Shown here: one piece after another, positions 1-7,870 of the stretch
Layout: the number at the start of each line of letters is the position of its first letter
Numbering within the stretch: the stretch's first letter is position 1
Assembly: GCA_017461665.1 (NCBI GenBank)
Contig: JAFTXI010000034.1
Coordinates: 1 to 57,119, forward strand
DNA from: Bacteroidales bacterium
GTDB lineage: Bacteria; Bacteroidota; Bacteroidia; Bacteroidales; F082
DNA: 57,119 nt
Direction of reading: 5' to 3'
Position numbers and translations under genes: made by a program
Notes under the pieces: model-generated
What the model was told of the DNA's origin: nothing
The model's database searches: none
Seen by the model: only the letters and a program-made list of their open reading frames with translations

Positions 1-815
1 AAACTTGAATTGTACTTTAATGATTCATTATAATAATATAAGGCACTATCAGGTTTATTGGCAAGTTGATATGAGTTACCTAACTCTTTAAGCACATTTG
101 ATTTAGCCAGCTCATCTTCCAAAATCTCAACGTATTTCAAAGTTTTTCTGTATTTTGTAATTGCAAGCTCGCAATAGTTTTCGTTTAGGAATAATCTTCC
201 GAGACGATTGTAAATTAAGGCGAGGAAACGAATCTTTTCGTAATTTGAGTCACCAAGTCTCCGAGTCACCGAGTCACCGTGATTTTGAAGTTTTGAGGTT
301 CTGAAGTTTTGAAGTTTTGGAGCTTTCAAATTTTTAGTTTCAATTTCCATAATTTCAAGTGCTCTTAAGTAATGTTCGCAGGCGCCAACGACATCATCGC
401 GTTCAGTGAGACCTACGGCGTGGTAGTAGTGCGCGCGAGCGGAGAGATAATTAAAGTCAATAAGTCTATGAGTCAATGAGTCAACGAGAGAATGGGTCAA
501 CGAGTCAACGAGTCGCCAAGTCAACGAGTTGTTTTGATTATCTCTACTTGGTGACTTAGAGACTTGGTGACTTGTTGACTTCTCAAAAAACATCACGGCA
601 GCTTTAACTTCGTCGAAATTATATTGAGGGAGATAGTTTTTATATAAGGAGTCGGCGAGACGAATTTGGGATTCGTAATAAGTCACCGAGTTGTTTCTGT
701 CATCCTTACTTGGTGACTTAGAGACTAGGTGACTCGGTGACTCTATCTGTTGTCCGATGTCTGTTGTCTGTTGACCTAAAAAAGCGAATAATATGTAAAA
801 CAGGAGCATTCTCAT
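1..815 (-). CDS. TPR-type exported protein, 3' end outside the window
   Basis: An uninterrupted reading frame runs on the minus strand from ATG at 815 off the left edge (271 codons visible). It begins with a short hydrophobic stretch (MRMLLFYILFAFLG) that may be a signal peptide. TPR-like helices are recognisable in segments such as YYESQIRLADSLYKNY, LSARAHYYHAVGLTERD and NVLKELGNSYQLANKPDSAL. This resembles the tetratricopeptide proteins common in Bacteroidales, some of which end in a transmembrane segment and a LuxR-type helix-turn-helix; that end is not visible here. Between the TPR segments the frame passes through four period-8/period-7 DNA repeat arrays, which translate to odd patches such as SPSHLVSKSPS and TWRLVDSLTHSLVDSLTH. 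A -7 box TATCTTTG lies at 823-830, so the transcript would be nearly leaderless. The frame is read directly; the function is unknown. Confidence 0.75.
   Translation of the reverse strand, partial: MRMLLFYILFAFLGQQTTDIGQQIESPSHLVSKSPSKDDRNNSVTYYESQIRLADSLYKNYLPQYNFDEVKAAVMFFEKSTSHQVSKSPSRDNQNNSLTWRLVDSLTHSLVDSLTHRLIDFNYLSARAHYYHAVGLTERDDVVGACEHYLRALEIMEIETKNLKAPKLQNFRTSKLQNHGDSVTRRLGDSNYEKIRFLALIYNRLGRLFLNENYCELAITKYRKTLKYVEILEDELAKSNVLKELGNSYQLANKPDSALYYYNESLKYNSS
247..334. repeat. Imperfect octamer array inside the TPR gene
   Basis: Eleven consecutive 8-base units fit a fixed register: GAGTCACC, AAGTCTCC, GAGTCACC, GAGTCACC, GTGATTTT, GAAGTTTT, GAGGTTCT, GAAGTTTT, GAAGTTTT, GGAGCTTT, CAAATTTT. 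Two sequence types (GAGTCACC and GAAGTTTT) join without loss of the period. The array is translated as part of the minus-strand TPR frame and leaves it open. Confidence 0.85.
454..533. repeat. Imperfect octamer array (ten units) inside the TPR gene
   Basis: Ten units of the form GAGTCAAC/AAGTCAAT follow one another exactly every 8 bases. Only one or two bases differ in most units. It is the longest array of this family in the window and lies wholly inside the minus-strand open reading frame, where it encodes the patch around SLTHSLVDSLTHRL. Confidence 0.85.
546..577. repeat. Octamer array, ACTTGGTG type
   Basis: Four 8-base units (ACTTGGTG, ACTTAGAG, ACTTGGTG, ACTTGTTG) are in register. This is the complementary orientation of the GAGTCACC-type unit, so arrays of the same family sit in both orientations within one gene. 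Confidence 0.8.
708..775. repeat. Octamer array followed directly by a heptamer array
   Basis: Octamers ACTTGGTG, ACTTAGAG, ACTAGGTG, ACTCGGTG, ACTCTATC (708-747) run straight into heptamers TGTTGTC, CGATGTC, TGTTGTC, TGTTGAC (748-775). The heptamers are the complement of the CAACAGA/CAACGGA unit found inside the phosphodiesterase gene at 3678-3712. Both arrays are translated in the TPR frame. Confidence 0.8.
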
Positions 816-855
816 AATTGCGCAAAGATAAGAAAAGTTTTGAAGTGATGGAGTT

Positions 856-903
856 GTTCTAAAGTTCTAAAGTTCTAAAGTTCCAAAGTTCTAAAGTTCT
901 AAA
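856..903. repeat. GTTCTAAA octamer array after rlmB
   Basis: Six 8-base units, five identical GTTCTAAA and one GTTCCAAA, end seven bases from the stop codon of the minus-strand rlmB gene. A degenerate seventh unit (ATTCTCCT, 904-911) reaches the stop codon itself. The array occupies most of the spacer between rlmB and the TPR gene. It contains no obvious hairpin terminator. Confidence 0.9.
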
Positions 904-909
904 ATTCTC

Positions 910-1647
910 CTAAAGTCTCTGTCTGACGACTTCAAAGCACACTACGCCGGTTGCTACAGAGACATTCAAAGAGTCGATGTCGCCTGGCATTGGGATGAGC
1001 AGATGCTCGTCGGAGCGTTTCAGATACGCCTCGCTGATGCCGTCTTCCTCCGATCCCATCATGATGGCAACAGGAATATTAAAGTCGGACTCCCAGATAT
1101 TTCTGCGTCCTTTTTCCGAGATGGAGACAATCTTCACTCCGCTGCTCTTCAAGAAATCTATAATGTCTTTGATATTCTCGACGCGACAAACATTGATACG
1201 CGACAAAGCTCCGGCAGAAGTCTTCATGGCATCACCATTAATCAATGCGGAACCGCGCGACGGTATGACGATAGCATCGACTCCGGCAGCGTAGCATGTA
1301 CGAGCAATGGCACCGAAATTACGCACATCGGTGACTCTGTCCAAAATCACGATGAATGGCATCCGACCCTCATCATAAACCATAGGAACCACCTCCTCTA
1401 TCAGCTGATACGAGATTGGACATATAAACGCTACTATCCCCTGATGGTTCTTCCTCGTCAGACGATTCAGCTTCTCCAACGGAACATATTGAACCGTAAC
1501 ATTATGCGTCTTGGCATAATGAATTATCTCCGCAATCTGTGGCGAACGCAATCCACTCTGAACAAAAATCTTCTCTATCTCCTTCTCCGCCCTAATAAGT
1601 TCCTCAACAGGGTGAAGTCCAAAAACCATATTGTTATCCATATTCAA
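910..1647 (-). CDS. rlmB: 23S rRNA 2'-O-ribose methyltransferase, RlmB/TrmH (SPOUT) family
   Basis: A 245-residue SpoU/TrmH enzyme that would use S-adenosylmethionine to methylate a ribose in 23S rRNA (G2251 in E. coli). The N-terminal substrate-binding domain (about residues 7-85, VFGLHPVEELIRA) precedes the knotted SPOUT domain. That domain shows all three family motifs: DRVTDVRNFGAIARTC near residue 103, MMGSEEDGIS near 195, and LLIPMPGDIDSLNVSVATG near 217. Length is normal. A -7 box TAAATTTG lies at 1668-1675, so Met1 at 1647 fits; Met3 or Met7 are possible alternatives. Assignment to rlmB rather than another TrmH paralogue rests on the N-terminal GLHPVEE-type motif. Confidence 0.9.
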   Translation of the reverse strand: MNMDNNMVFGLHPVEELIRAEKEIEKIFVQSGLRSPQIAEIIHYAKTHNVTVQYVPLEKLNRLTRKNHQGIVAFICPISYQLIEEVVPMVYDEGRMPFIVILDRVTDVRNFGAIARTCYAAGVDAIVIPSRGSALINGDAMKTSAGALSRINVCRVENIKDIIDFLKSSGVKIVSISEKGRRNIWESDFNIPVAIMMGSEEDGISEAYLKRSDEHLLIPMPGDIDSLNVSVATGVVCFEVVRQRL

Positions 1648-1769
1648 ATCGTATTTCTATGAGCCTACAAATTTAAGAATTAAAAAAATATTTTCTCAGA
1701 AAAATAATCAGCCTTTGAAAAGTTTTTGTAAATTGCGCCAATAATAAGAACCTCTTTAAATAAAACATT

Positions 1770-2573
1770 ATGAAAACTAATATCTTAATAAACAATAAAG
1801 TATGTCTTGCCTTGATATTTCTGCTTTTTACAAACATCATCATGGCTCAGACCATCATACGTCCTACGACCGTCACCGACAAAGCTCTGTTGAAAGACAT
1901 GATACAACAGCATTTTGTATATCCGCAGAATGCCTTAGACAAAGGTTTAAAAGGAAAGATTAAGGTGATTTTCACCGTCGATAAAAACGGTGTCGCTACT
2001 AACCATAAAGTCGCGGAAGCCTTCGACGAAGAATGTGCTGCTCATGCAATTCATCTCGTGAAACTCATACAATGGAAACCTGCCACAAGAGACCATCTCC
2101 CCATTGAATATCAACACGAATATACGATAGACTTCTCGCCAAAGACTTATCTGAAGAATCTTGAAAAGAACATAATAAAATTCATTCCTCAACAAGAAGA
2201 ACCTATCGACACATCTTATGCTATATATGAGTCGAGACAATTAGAGAAAGCGCCGAAACCTTATTTTAACAATAAAAATGTCACGATAGGCGCGTATCTA
2301 CGCTCCGAGTTGGTTTATCCCGACCATGCAAAAGAATTTGAGATTTCAGGAACAGTGAAACTCAGCTTCATCATCGAGACCGACGGCAAAGCCTCCAACA
2401 TCGTCATCGAGAACAGCGTAGGCGGAGGCTGCGACAACGAAGCAATTCGTCTGATACAAAATCTAACATGGATTCCAGGTGTTAAAGAAGGAAAACTCGT
2501 GAGAGTTCATACAACACAAGACATTACCTTCCAATTCGGAGAAAGAAATTATCACGATGGAAATCAATATTAA
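1770..2573 (+). CDS. Exported protein with two TonB C-terminal domains
   Basis: A signal peptide (residues 1-26, ending IIMAQ) is followed by two copies of the TonB C-terminal fold. Copy one spans about residues 35-125 (YPQNALDKGLKGKIKVIF... IQWKPA) and copy two about 175-258 (YPDHAKEFEISGTVKLSF... LTWIPG). There is no proline-rich spacer, and the only hydrophobic stretch is the signal sequence. It is therefore not a classical energy transducer and more likely a periplasmic protein built from this fold. It lies 20 bases ahead of the DUF3078 gene and is probably cotranscribed with it. Family recognition is strong; the role is unknown. Confidence 0.75.
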   Translation: MKTNILINNKVCLALIFLLFTNIIMAQTIIRPTTVTDKALLKDMIQQHFVYPQNALDKGLKGKIKVIFTVDKNGVATNHKVAEAFDEECAAHAIHLVKLIQWKPATRDHLPIEYQHEYTIDFSPKTYLKNLEKNIIKFIPQQEEPIDTSYAIYESRQLEKAPKPYFNNKNVTIGAYLRSELVYPDHAKEFEISGTVKLSFIIETDGKASNIVIENSVGGGCDNEAIRLIQNLTWIPGVKEGKLVRVHTTQDITFQFGERNYHDGNQY

Positions 2574-2593
2574 CAACAAATAAAATTTTACTT

Positions 2594-3532
2594 ATGAAAA
2601 AGTATTTACTTACATTCGCAGTGATGCTTTTCGCATCGCAGATGATCTTCGCACAAGAAGAAACAGAACAAAAAAATTGGACTCACGGCGGCTTCGTCGG
2701 ACTTAACGTCTCACAAAGTCATTTCTCCAACTGGACATCAGGAGGACAAGACAACATCAATGGATTGAGTACTTTCAAGTACAACATGAATTTCGCCAAA
2801 GGCAAATCAAAATGGGACAACACCTTGGATTTAGCATTGGGTTACAGCTACTTTGATTTCGACGAAAAACCATTAAAGACTGACGACCGTATTAATTTAA
2901 GTTCATTGTATGGTTACGATGTCGTGAAAGACCAATTGTTTGTAACAGCAAACCTCAACTTCCAGACACAGTTCGCCGACGGTTTCGATTATAAGACCGA
3001 CAGTACCAACAAGATTTCCACCTTCCTTGCTCCTGCTTATCTCACAGTAGGTCTCGGTGCTCAGTACACACCATCCAAGTGGTTCTCGTTGAACCTCGCC
3101 CCTGCTTCAGGAAGATTGACAATCGTCAACGACCAAGAATTGGCTGATGCCGGCGCATTCGGTGTCACCGCTGCTGAATATAACGAAGCTGGCGAATTAA
3201 TTAAACACGGTAAGAAAGCACGCATGGAACTTGGTGCTCAGTTGATTGCCAACGTCAACTACGAAATCTTCAAAAACGTTGTTTTTACATCTAAGCTCAT
3301 CGTTTTCTACGATTACATGCAAAATAGAGATTTGAATGCACTCGGCAAAAAATACGGCTGCCGTTTAGACTTCGACTGGGACAACGCTCTCGTTATGAAA
3401 GTCAACAACTGGTTAAACTGCAACATCACCGCACGTTTGGTCTATGACGAAGACATCAAACCTATCGAAGGTGAATCGTTCTTGCAATTCAAAGAAGTCT
3501 TGAGCGTAGGCATCTCTTATAGAATTCCTTGA
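2594..3532 (+). CDS. DUF3078 outer-membrane beta-barrel protein
   Basis: 312 residues with a signal peptide ending in MIFAQ. The mature part has alternating aromatic and polar strands typical of a beta barrel. It carries the DUF3078 hallmarks: the opening WTHGGFVGLNVSQSHFSNW, a central FFAPAYL-like region (ISTFLAPAYLTVGLGAQY), and an end in short amphipathic strands (LSVGISYRIP). A longer paralogue lies at 19986-21122. The function of this Bacteroidetes family is not established. It follows the TonB-domain gene closely, and its stop codon abuts the start of the phosphodiesterase, so the three genes look like one operon. Confidence 0.85.
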   Translation: MKKYLLTFAVMLFASQMIFAQEETEQKNWTHGGFVGLNVSQSHFSNWTSGGQDNINGLSTFKYNMNFAKGKSKWDNTLDLALGYSYFDFDEKPLKTDDRINLSSLYGYDVVKDQLFVTANLNFQTQFADGFDYKTDSTNKISTFLAPAYLTVGLGAQYTPSKWFSLNLAPASGRLTIVNDQELADAGAFGVTAAEYNEAGELIKHGKKARMELGAQLIANVNYEIFKNVVFTSKLIVFYDYMQNRDLNALGKKYGCRLDFDWDNALVMKVNNWLNCNITARLVYDEDIKPIEGESFLQFKEVLSVGISYRIP

Positions 3533-3534
3533 TT

Positions 3535-4086
3535 ATGGTTAAGATAGGCTTGTTATCCGACACTCATGGCTGGGTTAATCCTGCAATCTACGACTTCTTT
3601 AAAGATTGTGACGAGATTTGGCATGCCGGCGATATTGGCAGCACAGACGTCGCCATTGAATTAGAAGCGTTTATTAACAGACAACGGACAACAGACAACG
3701 GACAACAGACTTCGTACACTTCTTTTACGAATAGATTCAGAGCCGTTTACGGAAACATCGACGATTGGGACATCAGAGCCGACTACCCTCAGATTCAGAT
3801 TTTTAATATTGAAGATATGAAGGTGATGATGACGCACATCGGAGGTTATCCCAATGCTTACAATCCCGACATCAAGCCGATACTTTTAGAAGAGAAACCC
3901 AACATCTTCATCAGCGGACACTCTCATATCTTAAAGGTGATGCGCGACCCGAAACTAAATCTGCTGCATCTCAACCCAGGAGCCGCCGGACTGAAAGGTT
4001 TTCATAAGAAGGTGACGATGCTGAGATTTCAAATCGATGGTAAGGAAGCCAAAGAGTTGGAGATATACGAAGCCGACAGATACTGA
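3535..4086 (+). CDS. YfcE-type metallophosphoesterase with an in-frame heptamer insert
   Basis: A 183-residue calcineurin-like phosphoesterase. Metal ligands are visible in LLSDTHG (near residue 8), WHAGDIGS (near 30), YGNIDDW (near 80), MTHIGGYP (near 101) and ISGHSHI (near 128). These are the five motifs of the small YfcE/MJ0936 phosphodiesterases. Between the second and third motifs the loop carries RQRTTDNGQQT, encoded by a heptamer DNA repeat and absent from the usual family pattern. ATG at 3535 is chosen; a TTG at 3529 would overlap the previous stop codon. The gene ends just before a bidirectional terminator. Confidence 0.88.
   Translation: MVKIGLLSDTHGWVNPAIYDFFKDCDEIWHAGDIGSTDVAIELEAFINRQRTTDNGQQTSYTSFTNRFRAVYGNIDDWDIRADYPQIQIFNIEDMKVMMTHIGGYPNAYNPDIKPILLEEKPNIFISGHSHILKVMRDPKLNLLHLNPGAAGLKGFHKKVTMLRFQIDGKEAKELEIYEADRY
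3678..3712. repeat. Heptamer array inside the phosphoesterase gene
   Basis: Five units in register: CAGACAA, CGGACAA, CAGACAA, CGGACAA, CAGACTT. The array encodes a Gln/Arg/Thr/Asp/Asn-rich loop and keeps the enzyme's frame open. Its complement forms the heptamer array at 748-775. Confidence 0.9.
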
Positions 4087-4090
4087 AAAA

Positions 4091-4119
4091 AAAGCTGCGA
4101 AAAATAAATCGCAGCTTTT
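4091..4119. terminator. Bidirectional hairpin terminator
   Basis: AAAGCTGCGA (4091-4100) pairs with TCGCAGCTTT (4109-4118) around an 8-base loop. T-rich sequence follows on the plus strand, and a run of A precedes it (T run on the minus strand). It lies between the converging phosphoesterase and DUF4293 genes. Confidence 0.85.
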
Positions 4120-4138
4120 CTTTTATAACACATTTTGT

Positions 4139-4606
4139 TTAACGCAAACGGTCGATCGACTTAATCAAATCGATATCTTTTTTAATCCATCTCATAGCCA
4201 AAACCGACAACACCATATTGATAAGAGGCACGTAAGTTCCGAACAGATAAGTAACACTCTCGGCGGCTATAGTCTTCTGTACGTTTGAAGCATAGAACAA
4301 GAAAATCAATCCGCACAAGATTGCATTAAGGAAAACATTCAATGACGAGAGTTTCATTTGAAGTTCGCGTTTCCTGTACATGAAGATTGTAACAAGCGGA
4401 ACGATAAGAATCAATATTGTTATCAGAAGCAAAGGCAGAGCATAGATGCCTGAGAAATACTGAGCGTCGGCTTGATTTTCTACGCCAAAGACCGTCAACT
4501 TCATAAATCCTTCACCATAATCGAAAGAAGCTATAGGACTAAAAAACAAAATTCCGGCAAAGACAGCAGCCAGAAAAAGGAACACAGTTTGAATTCTTTG
4601 TATCAT
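4139..4606 (-). CDS. DUF4293 four-helix membrane protein
   Basis: 155 residues starting MIQRIQTVFLFLAAVFAG, the conserved start of DUF4293. Four hydrophobic segments are visible, near residues 8-28, 52-72, 85-105 and 118-135, separated by a short basic loop (MYRKRELQMKL). This start is preferred over an upstream in-frame codon at 4717 because the extension is not family-like and a -7 box TATATTTG lies at 4630-4637, inside the extended version. The gene diverges from rho. The role of the family is unknown. Confidence 0.85.
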   Translation of the reverse strand: MIQRIQTVFLFLAAVFAGILFFSPIASFDYGEGFMKLTVFGVENQADAQYFSGIYALPLLLITILILIVPLVTIFMYRKRELQMKLSSLNVFLNAILCGLIFLFYASNVQKTIAAESVTYLFGTYVPLINMVLSVLAMRWIKKDIDLIKSIDRLR

Positions 4607-4684
4607 ATTAAAACGTTTTAATTTTTCTGCAAATATAGTGATAAGATTAGTAGAAAAAATATTTTTTTTAAAATTTAAAAAGAC

Positions 4685-4714
4685 TTGTTTTTTAAATAAA
4701 ATGTAGTATCTTTG
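4685..4714 (+). promoter_or_regulatory. Bacteroidetes-type promoter of rho
   Basis: TTG at 4685-4687, a 19-base spacer, and TATCTTTG at 4707-4714 match the -33/-7 pattern of the primary sigma factor of Bacteroidetes. Transcription would begin near 4720, giving rho an untranslated leader of about 120 bases. Confidence 0.8.
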
Positions 4715-4763
4715 CACATCATTTGAACAAATAACAATCGTTGTTGTTCCAATAAAATAAAGA

Positions 4764-4775
4764 GACGGTTCCGTC
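4764..4775 (+). other. Short hairpin in the rho leader
   Basis: GACGG (4764-4768) and CCGTC (4771-4775) can pair around a 2-base loop, with AAG/CTT just outside able to extend the stem. It lies in the long untranslated leader of rho. A regulatory role is only a possibility. Confidence 0.4.
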
Positions 4776-4838
4776 GCTTTAAATTCAGAAATTCAAAGTT
4801 AGTTCCTTAATTTTTAATTTTATCAAAAGGAAAATTCT

Positions 4839-6647
4839 ATGTACGACATCTACGAACTAAACGAAAAATCGTTAGTTGAACTTAAGGAGATAGCTCTTCA
4901 AATGGGTATTGAAAACATCAATCAGCCTAAGGAAGATCTTGTATATTCTATCATTGATCAACAAGCTGTTCATCCTGATATCATAAAAGGTGACAATGTC
5001 AAGGAAGAGGAAAAGACTGCCGACCCTGTTCTGCCGATTGAGAAACCGAAGAAAAGAGGACGGAAAGTCGCCACTTCTCGTCCAGACAAGGTGAAAGAGA
5101 TTGAGAGCGCCGTTAATAATGTAGAAAAGGCCGTTGAGAATCAAGATGAAAAAACAACTGACTCCGACCCTACTGCCAGCACCGAAGCCAAACCAAAACG
5201 CGAGAAACGCCCGAGAATAGGAAAAAGAACAGACGTCGTCAAAACGACTATCAACAACGACGACGAACAAAATAAGGTTCAACACGTTTCTTTTGCCAAG
5301 AAGAAAAAAGAAGAAACTGAAGAAATTCCTGCCGAAGAAAAATCAGAGAACATCGTTGAAGAGACTCCTATCATCGAGACTTCTATTGTTGAAGAAAGAC
5401 AAGAGATTTACGAGACATTGCCAGAAAGAAAAACGAATCATTCTAATGCCAACGCTAACGTAAATGCAAACGTCAACACCAACACTGAGGAAGTTAAACA
5501 TCCAAGAAGAGACGACCTCATTTCGGAATTCGATGCTGTAGTCAATGCAGAAGGTGTTTTGGAAATAATGCCAGACGGCTACGGATTCTTGCGTTCTTCC
5601 GATTACAACTATCTCAACTCACCTGACGATATTTATGTTTCTCAATCACAAATAAAATTGTTCGGTCTTAAGACCGGCGATAGCATACAAGGTATGATCA
5701 GACCTCCTAAGAGCGGCGAGAAATACTTCCCACTCATCAAGGTCAATAAAATCAACGGCTTGACACCAGAACAAGTGAGAGACCGTATCCCATTCGATTT
5801 CCTCACTCCGCTTTTCCCGACAGAGAAGTTTAAACTCACAGGACATAACGGAGGGACAATCTCAACAAGAATCATGGACCTCTTCGCTCCTATCGGCAAA
5901 GGTCAACGCGGTCTCATCGTGGCTCAACCTAAGACAGGTAAGACAGTTTTGCTGAAAGAAGTCGCTAATGCTATCGCAGCTAATCACCCAGAGGTTTATC
6001 TTATTATATTGTTAATCGATGAACGTCCGGAAGAAGTCACCGATATGGCAAGAAGCGTTAACGCAGAAGTCATCTCCTCGACATTCGACGAACCAGCAGA
6101 GAAACACGTCAAGATTGCAAACATCGTTTTGGAGAAAGCAAAACGCTTGACAGAATGCGGACACGACGTTGTGATATTGTTAGACTCTATCACACGTTTG
6201 GCTCGTGCCTTCAACACAGTGTCGCCAGCATCAGGCAAGGTTCTCTCCGGCGGTGTCGAAGCCAACGCACTTCAAAAACCTAAACGTTTCTTCGGTGCAG
6301 CACGTAACATCGAAAACGGAGGTTCACTCACAATCTTAGCAACAGCCTTAATTGATACAGGATCTAAGATGGATGAAGTCATCTTCGAAGAGTTCAAGGG
6401 AACAGGTAATATGGAGCTTCAGTTAGACAGAAGATTATCGAACAAGCGTATCTATCCTGCCATCGACATCGTGGCTTCTGGTACACGCCGCGACGACTTG
6501 TTAGTTGACGAAAGGACATTAGCAAGAGTATGGGCTCTCAGAAACCACTTCGCAGATATGACACCTGTCGAGGCGATGGAATTCCTCAAAGACAGAATAT
6601 CAAAGACACACTCCAACGAAGAGTTTCTTGCTACGATAGATAAATAA
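4839..6647 (+). CDS. rho: Transcription termination factor Rho with a long charged insert
   Basis: 602 residues, longer than E. coli Rho (419) as is usual in Bacteroidetes. Order: Rho N-terminal helical domain (about 1-46); a long Lys/Glu-rich insert (about 47-225) containing a low-complexity [14 protein letters not shown] stretch; the cold-shock RNA-binding domain (about 240-310, [14 protein letters not shown]); and the RecA-like ATPase domain. The P-loop is AQPKTGKT near residue 363. Walker B is [11 protein letters not shown] near 443. The Q/R-loop region [25 protein letters not shown] is intact. Rho is a hexameric helicase that ends untranslated transcripts. It has its own promoter, a 120-base leader and a strong terminator at 6697, so it is transcribed alone. 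Confidence 0.97.
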   Translation: MYDIYELNEKSLVELKEIALQMGIENINQPKEDLVYSIIDQQAVHPDIIKGDNVKEEEKTADPVLPIEKPKKRGRKVATSRPDKVKEIESAVNNVEKAVENQDEKTTDSDPTASTEAKPKREKRPRIGKRTDVVKTTINNDDEQNKVQHVSFAKKKKEETEEIPAEEKSENIVEETPIIETSIVEERQEIYETLPERKTNHSNANANVNANVNTNTEEVKHPRRDDLISEFDAVVNAEGVLEIMPDGYGFLRSSDYNYLNSPDDIYVSQSQIKLFGLKTGDSIQGMIRPPKSGEKYFPLIKVNKINGLTPEQVRDRIPFDFLTPLFPTEKFKLTGHNGGTISTRIMDLFAPIGKGQRGLIVAQPKTGKTVLLKEVANAIAANHPEVYLIILLIDERPEEVTDMARSVNAEVISSTFDEPAEKHVKIANIVLEKAKRLTECGHDVVILLDSITRLARAFNTVSPASGKVLSGGVEANALQKPKRFFGAARNIENGGSLTILATALIDTGSKMDEVIFEEFKGTGNMELQLDRRLSNKRIYPAIDIVASGTRRDDLLVDERTLARVWALRNHFADMTPVEAMEFLKDRISKTHSNEEFLATIDK

Positions 6648-6696
6648 TAGGAACGTATCGCATACATCCACTTAAGTCGCCGAGACTAAGTATGAC

Positions 6697-6740
6697 GCGT
6701 CAGTTACACAAATTTAGTTTATTGTGTAGCTGACGCTTTT
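6697..6740 (+). terminator. Strong hairpin terminator of rho
   Basis: GCGTCAGTTACACAA (6697-6711) pairs with TTGTGTAGCTGACGC (6722-6736) with one mismatch, forming a 15-base-pair stem followed by TTTT. The rho transcript itself seems to end intrinsically here. Confidence 0.85.
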
Positions 6741-6755
6741 CATCTGTCAGTTCTC

Positions 6756-7819
6756 CTAACTCTTATTTGTTGTGCTTGTCCTACTATGTTCTTTTGCAAT
6801 AAGAATCGAACGGTTTAATTTTTCTATAAACCATTGTTTGTCTGGCAAACATGTGAGATACTGAGCAACCTTTATGTGGTCTTCATTCAGCATCATTAGT
6901 TCAATATGCTCTGTGTTACCCTCGCTGCATAATAATAAACCTATAGGTGGATTTTCATCTGGTTGCATGTCATACTTTTGCATGTACTTAAGATACAATT
7001 CCATTTGTCCTTTATACTCTGGTTTGAATTTTCCAAGTTTCAAATCAATAGCTACCAAACATTTCAGTTTACGATGATAGAATAGTAAATCCAAATAATA
7101 ATCGGTTCCATCAATGGTAAAACGCTTTTGACGCTCTAAAAAAGCAAATCCCTGTCCTAATTCCAAAATAAAAGACTCTAATTGTTTAGCAATCGCATCT
7201 TCAAGTTCTTTTTCTGAATAATAGTTGTTTAATCCCAAGAAATCCAGTATATATGAGTTGCGTAACACGACATCGGATTCCATGTATGTAGGTGTAACTT
7301 TTTCAAGAGTCTTAACAATTTTATCTTCCGGTTTTACAGCTATCAACGAACGTTCATAGGTCATTCTGTCTTGTTTTTCTCTTAACTGTCTTACACTCCA
7401 ATGCTCAGCAATACTCATTTGCTGATAAAATAACCTTTGGTATTGTCTTCGATGGTAACAAGTTCCAAAAAATGGCTCCATGTCAATGTTTGCGACAGTG
7501 TCGCAAACATTTCTTTATCACTATAGCATTGGGCTATTTTCATCATTCTTGTCACTGCCGAATATGTGTATCCTTTACCATATCGCTCTGTCAATCTTTG
7601 CGACAGTGTCGCAAGAATCTTGTTTCCATAGGCAGAATACTGTTTGTAGCCCATATCCTCGTTGATGTAATGACCAATATGCCAAAACATCATATTGGCA
7701 TGTTTGTTTACATATACAACAACTTCTTGCCGTGCATGGTCTATAATATCAACAACGCCTAAATATAGATTGTTAGTTATGCTATCTATTCTTTGAGAAT
7801 CCATCATTTCATTGGTCAT
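6756..7819 (-). pseudogene. DUF1016 (YhcG-like) PD-(D/E)XK nuclease, frameshifted
   Basis: Two overlapping reading frames together make one DUF1016 protein of about 354 codons. The first, from ATG at 7819, gives the N-terminal DUF1016 domain (YGKGYTYSAVTRMMKIAQCY... TWSHFLELVTIEDNTK). The second continues FYQQMSIAEHWSVRQLREK into the nuclease domain (TIDGTDYYLDLLFYHRK, LVAIDLKLGKF). The switch is at 7436-7438, where the coding strand reads AAAGG; one more A would give the expected DNTKRLFYQQM. Catalytic Asp and the DLK triad are present. DUF1016 genes often sit inside type I restriction loci, which fits the relic just upstream. A base-calling error in the A run is the main alternative to real inactivation. 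Confidence 0.75.
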
Positions 7820-7870
7820 TTTTCTTCTATTATAATTTACAAACAAATCCTTCAACTCTTCCTTTCTTTC

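Noticed and set aside
247-577. Octamer arrays as a CRISPR-like array
   Set aside because: Units of 8 bases follow without spacers of constant length, there are no cas genes, and the arrays are translated as part of a protein.
977-1662. Long plus-strand frames opposite rlmB
   Set aside because: They are antisense to a clear rlmB gene and translate to sequences without family likeness.
4037-4288. 83-codon plus-strand frame after the phosphoesterase
   Set aside because: It crosses the bidirectional terminator and is antisense to the DUF4293 gene; no likeness.
5436-5490. Asn/Ala/Val repeat in rho as a foreign repeat insertion
   Set aside because: Low-complexity Asn stretches are common in the extended N-terminal insert of Bacteroidetes Rho, and no dispersed DNA unit is shared with the arrays elsewhere.
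7472-7762. Repeated GCGACAGTGTCGC-like strings in the DUF1016 gene as operators
   Set aside because: The string encodes the FATLSQTLTW and LATLSQRLTER segments of the protein itself, which is the ordinary domain sequence.
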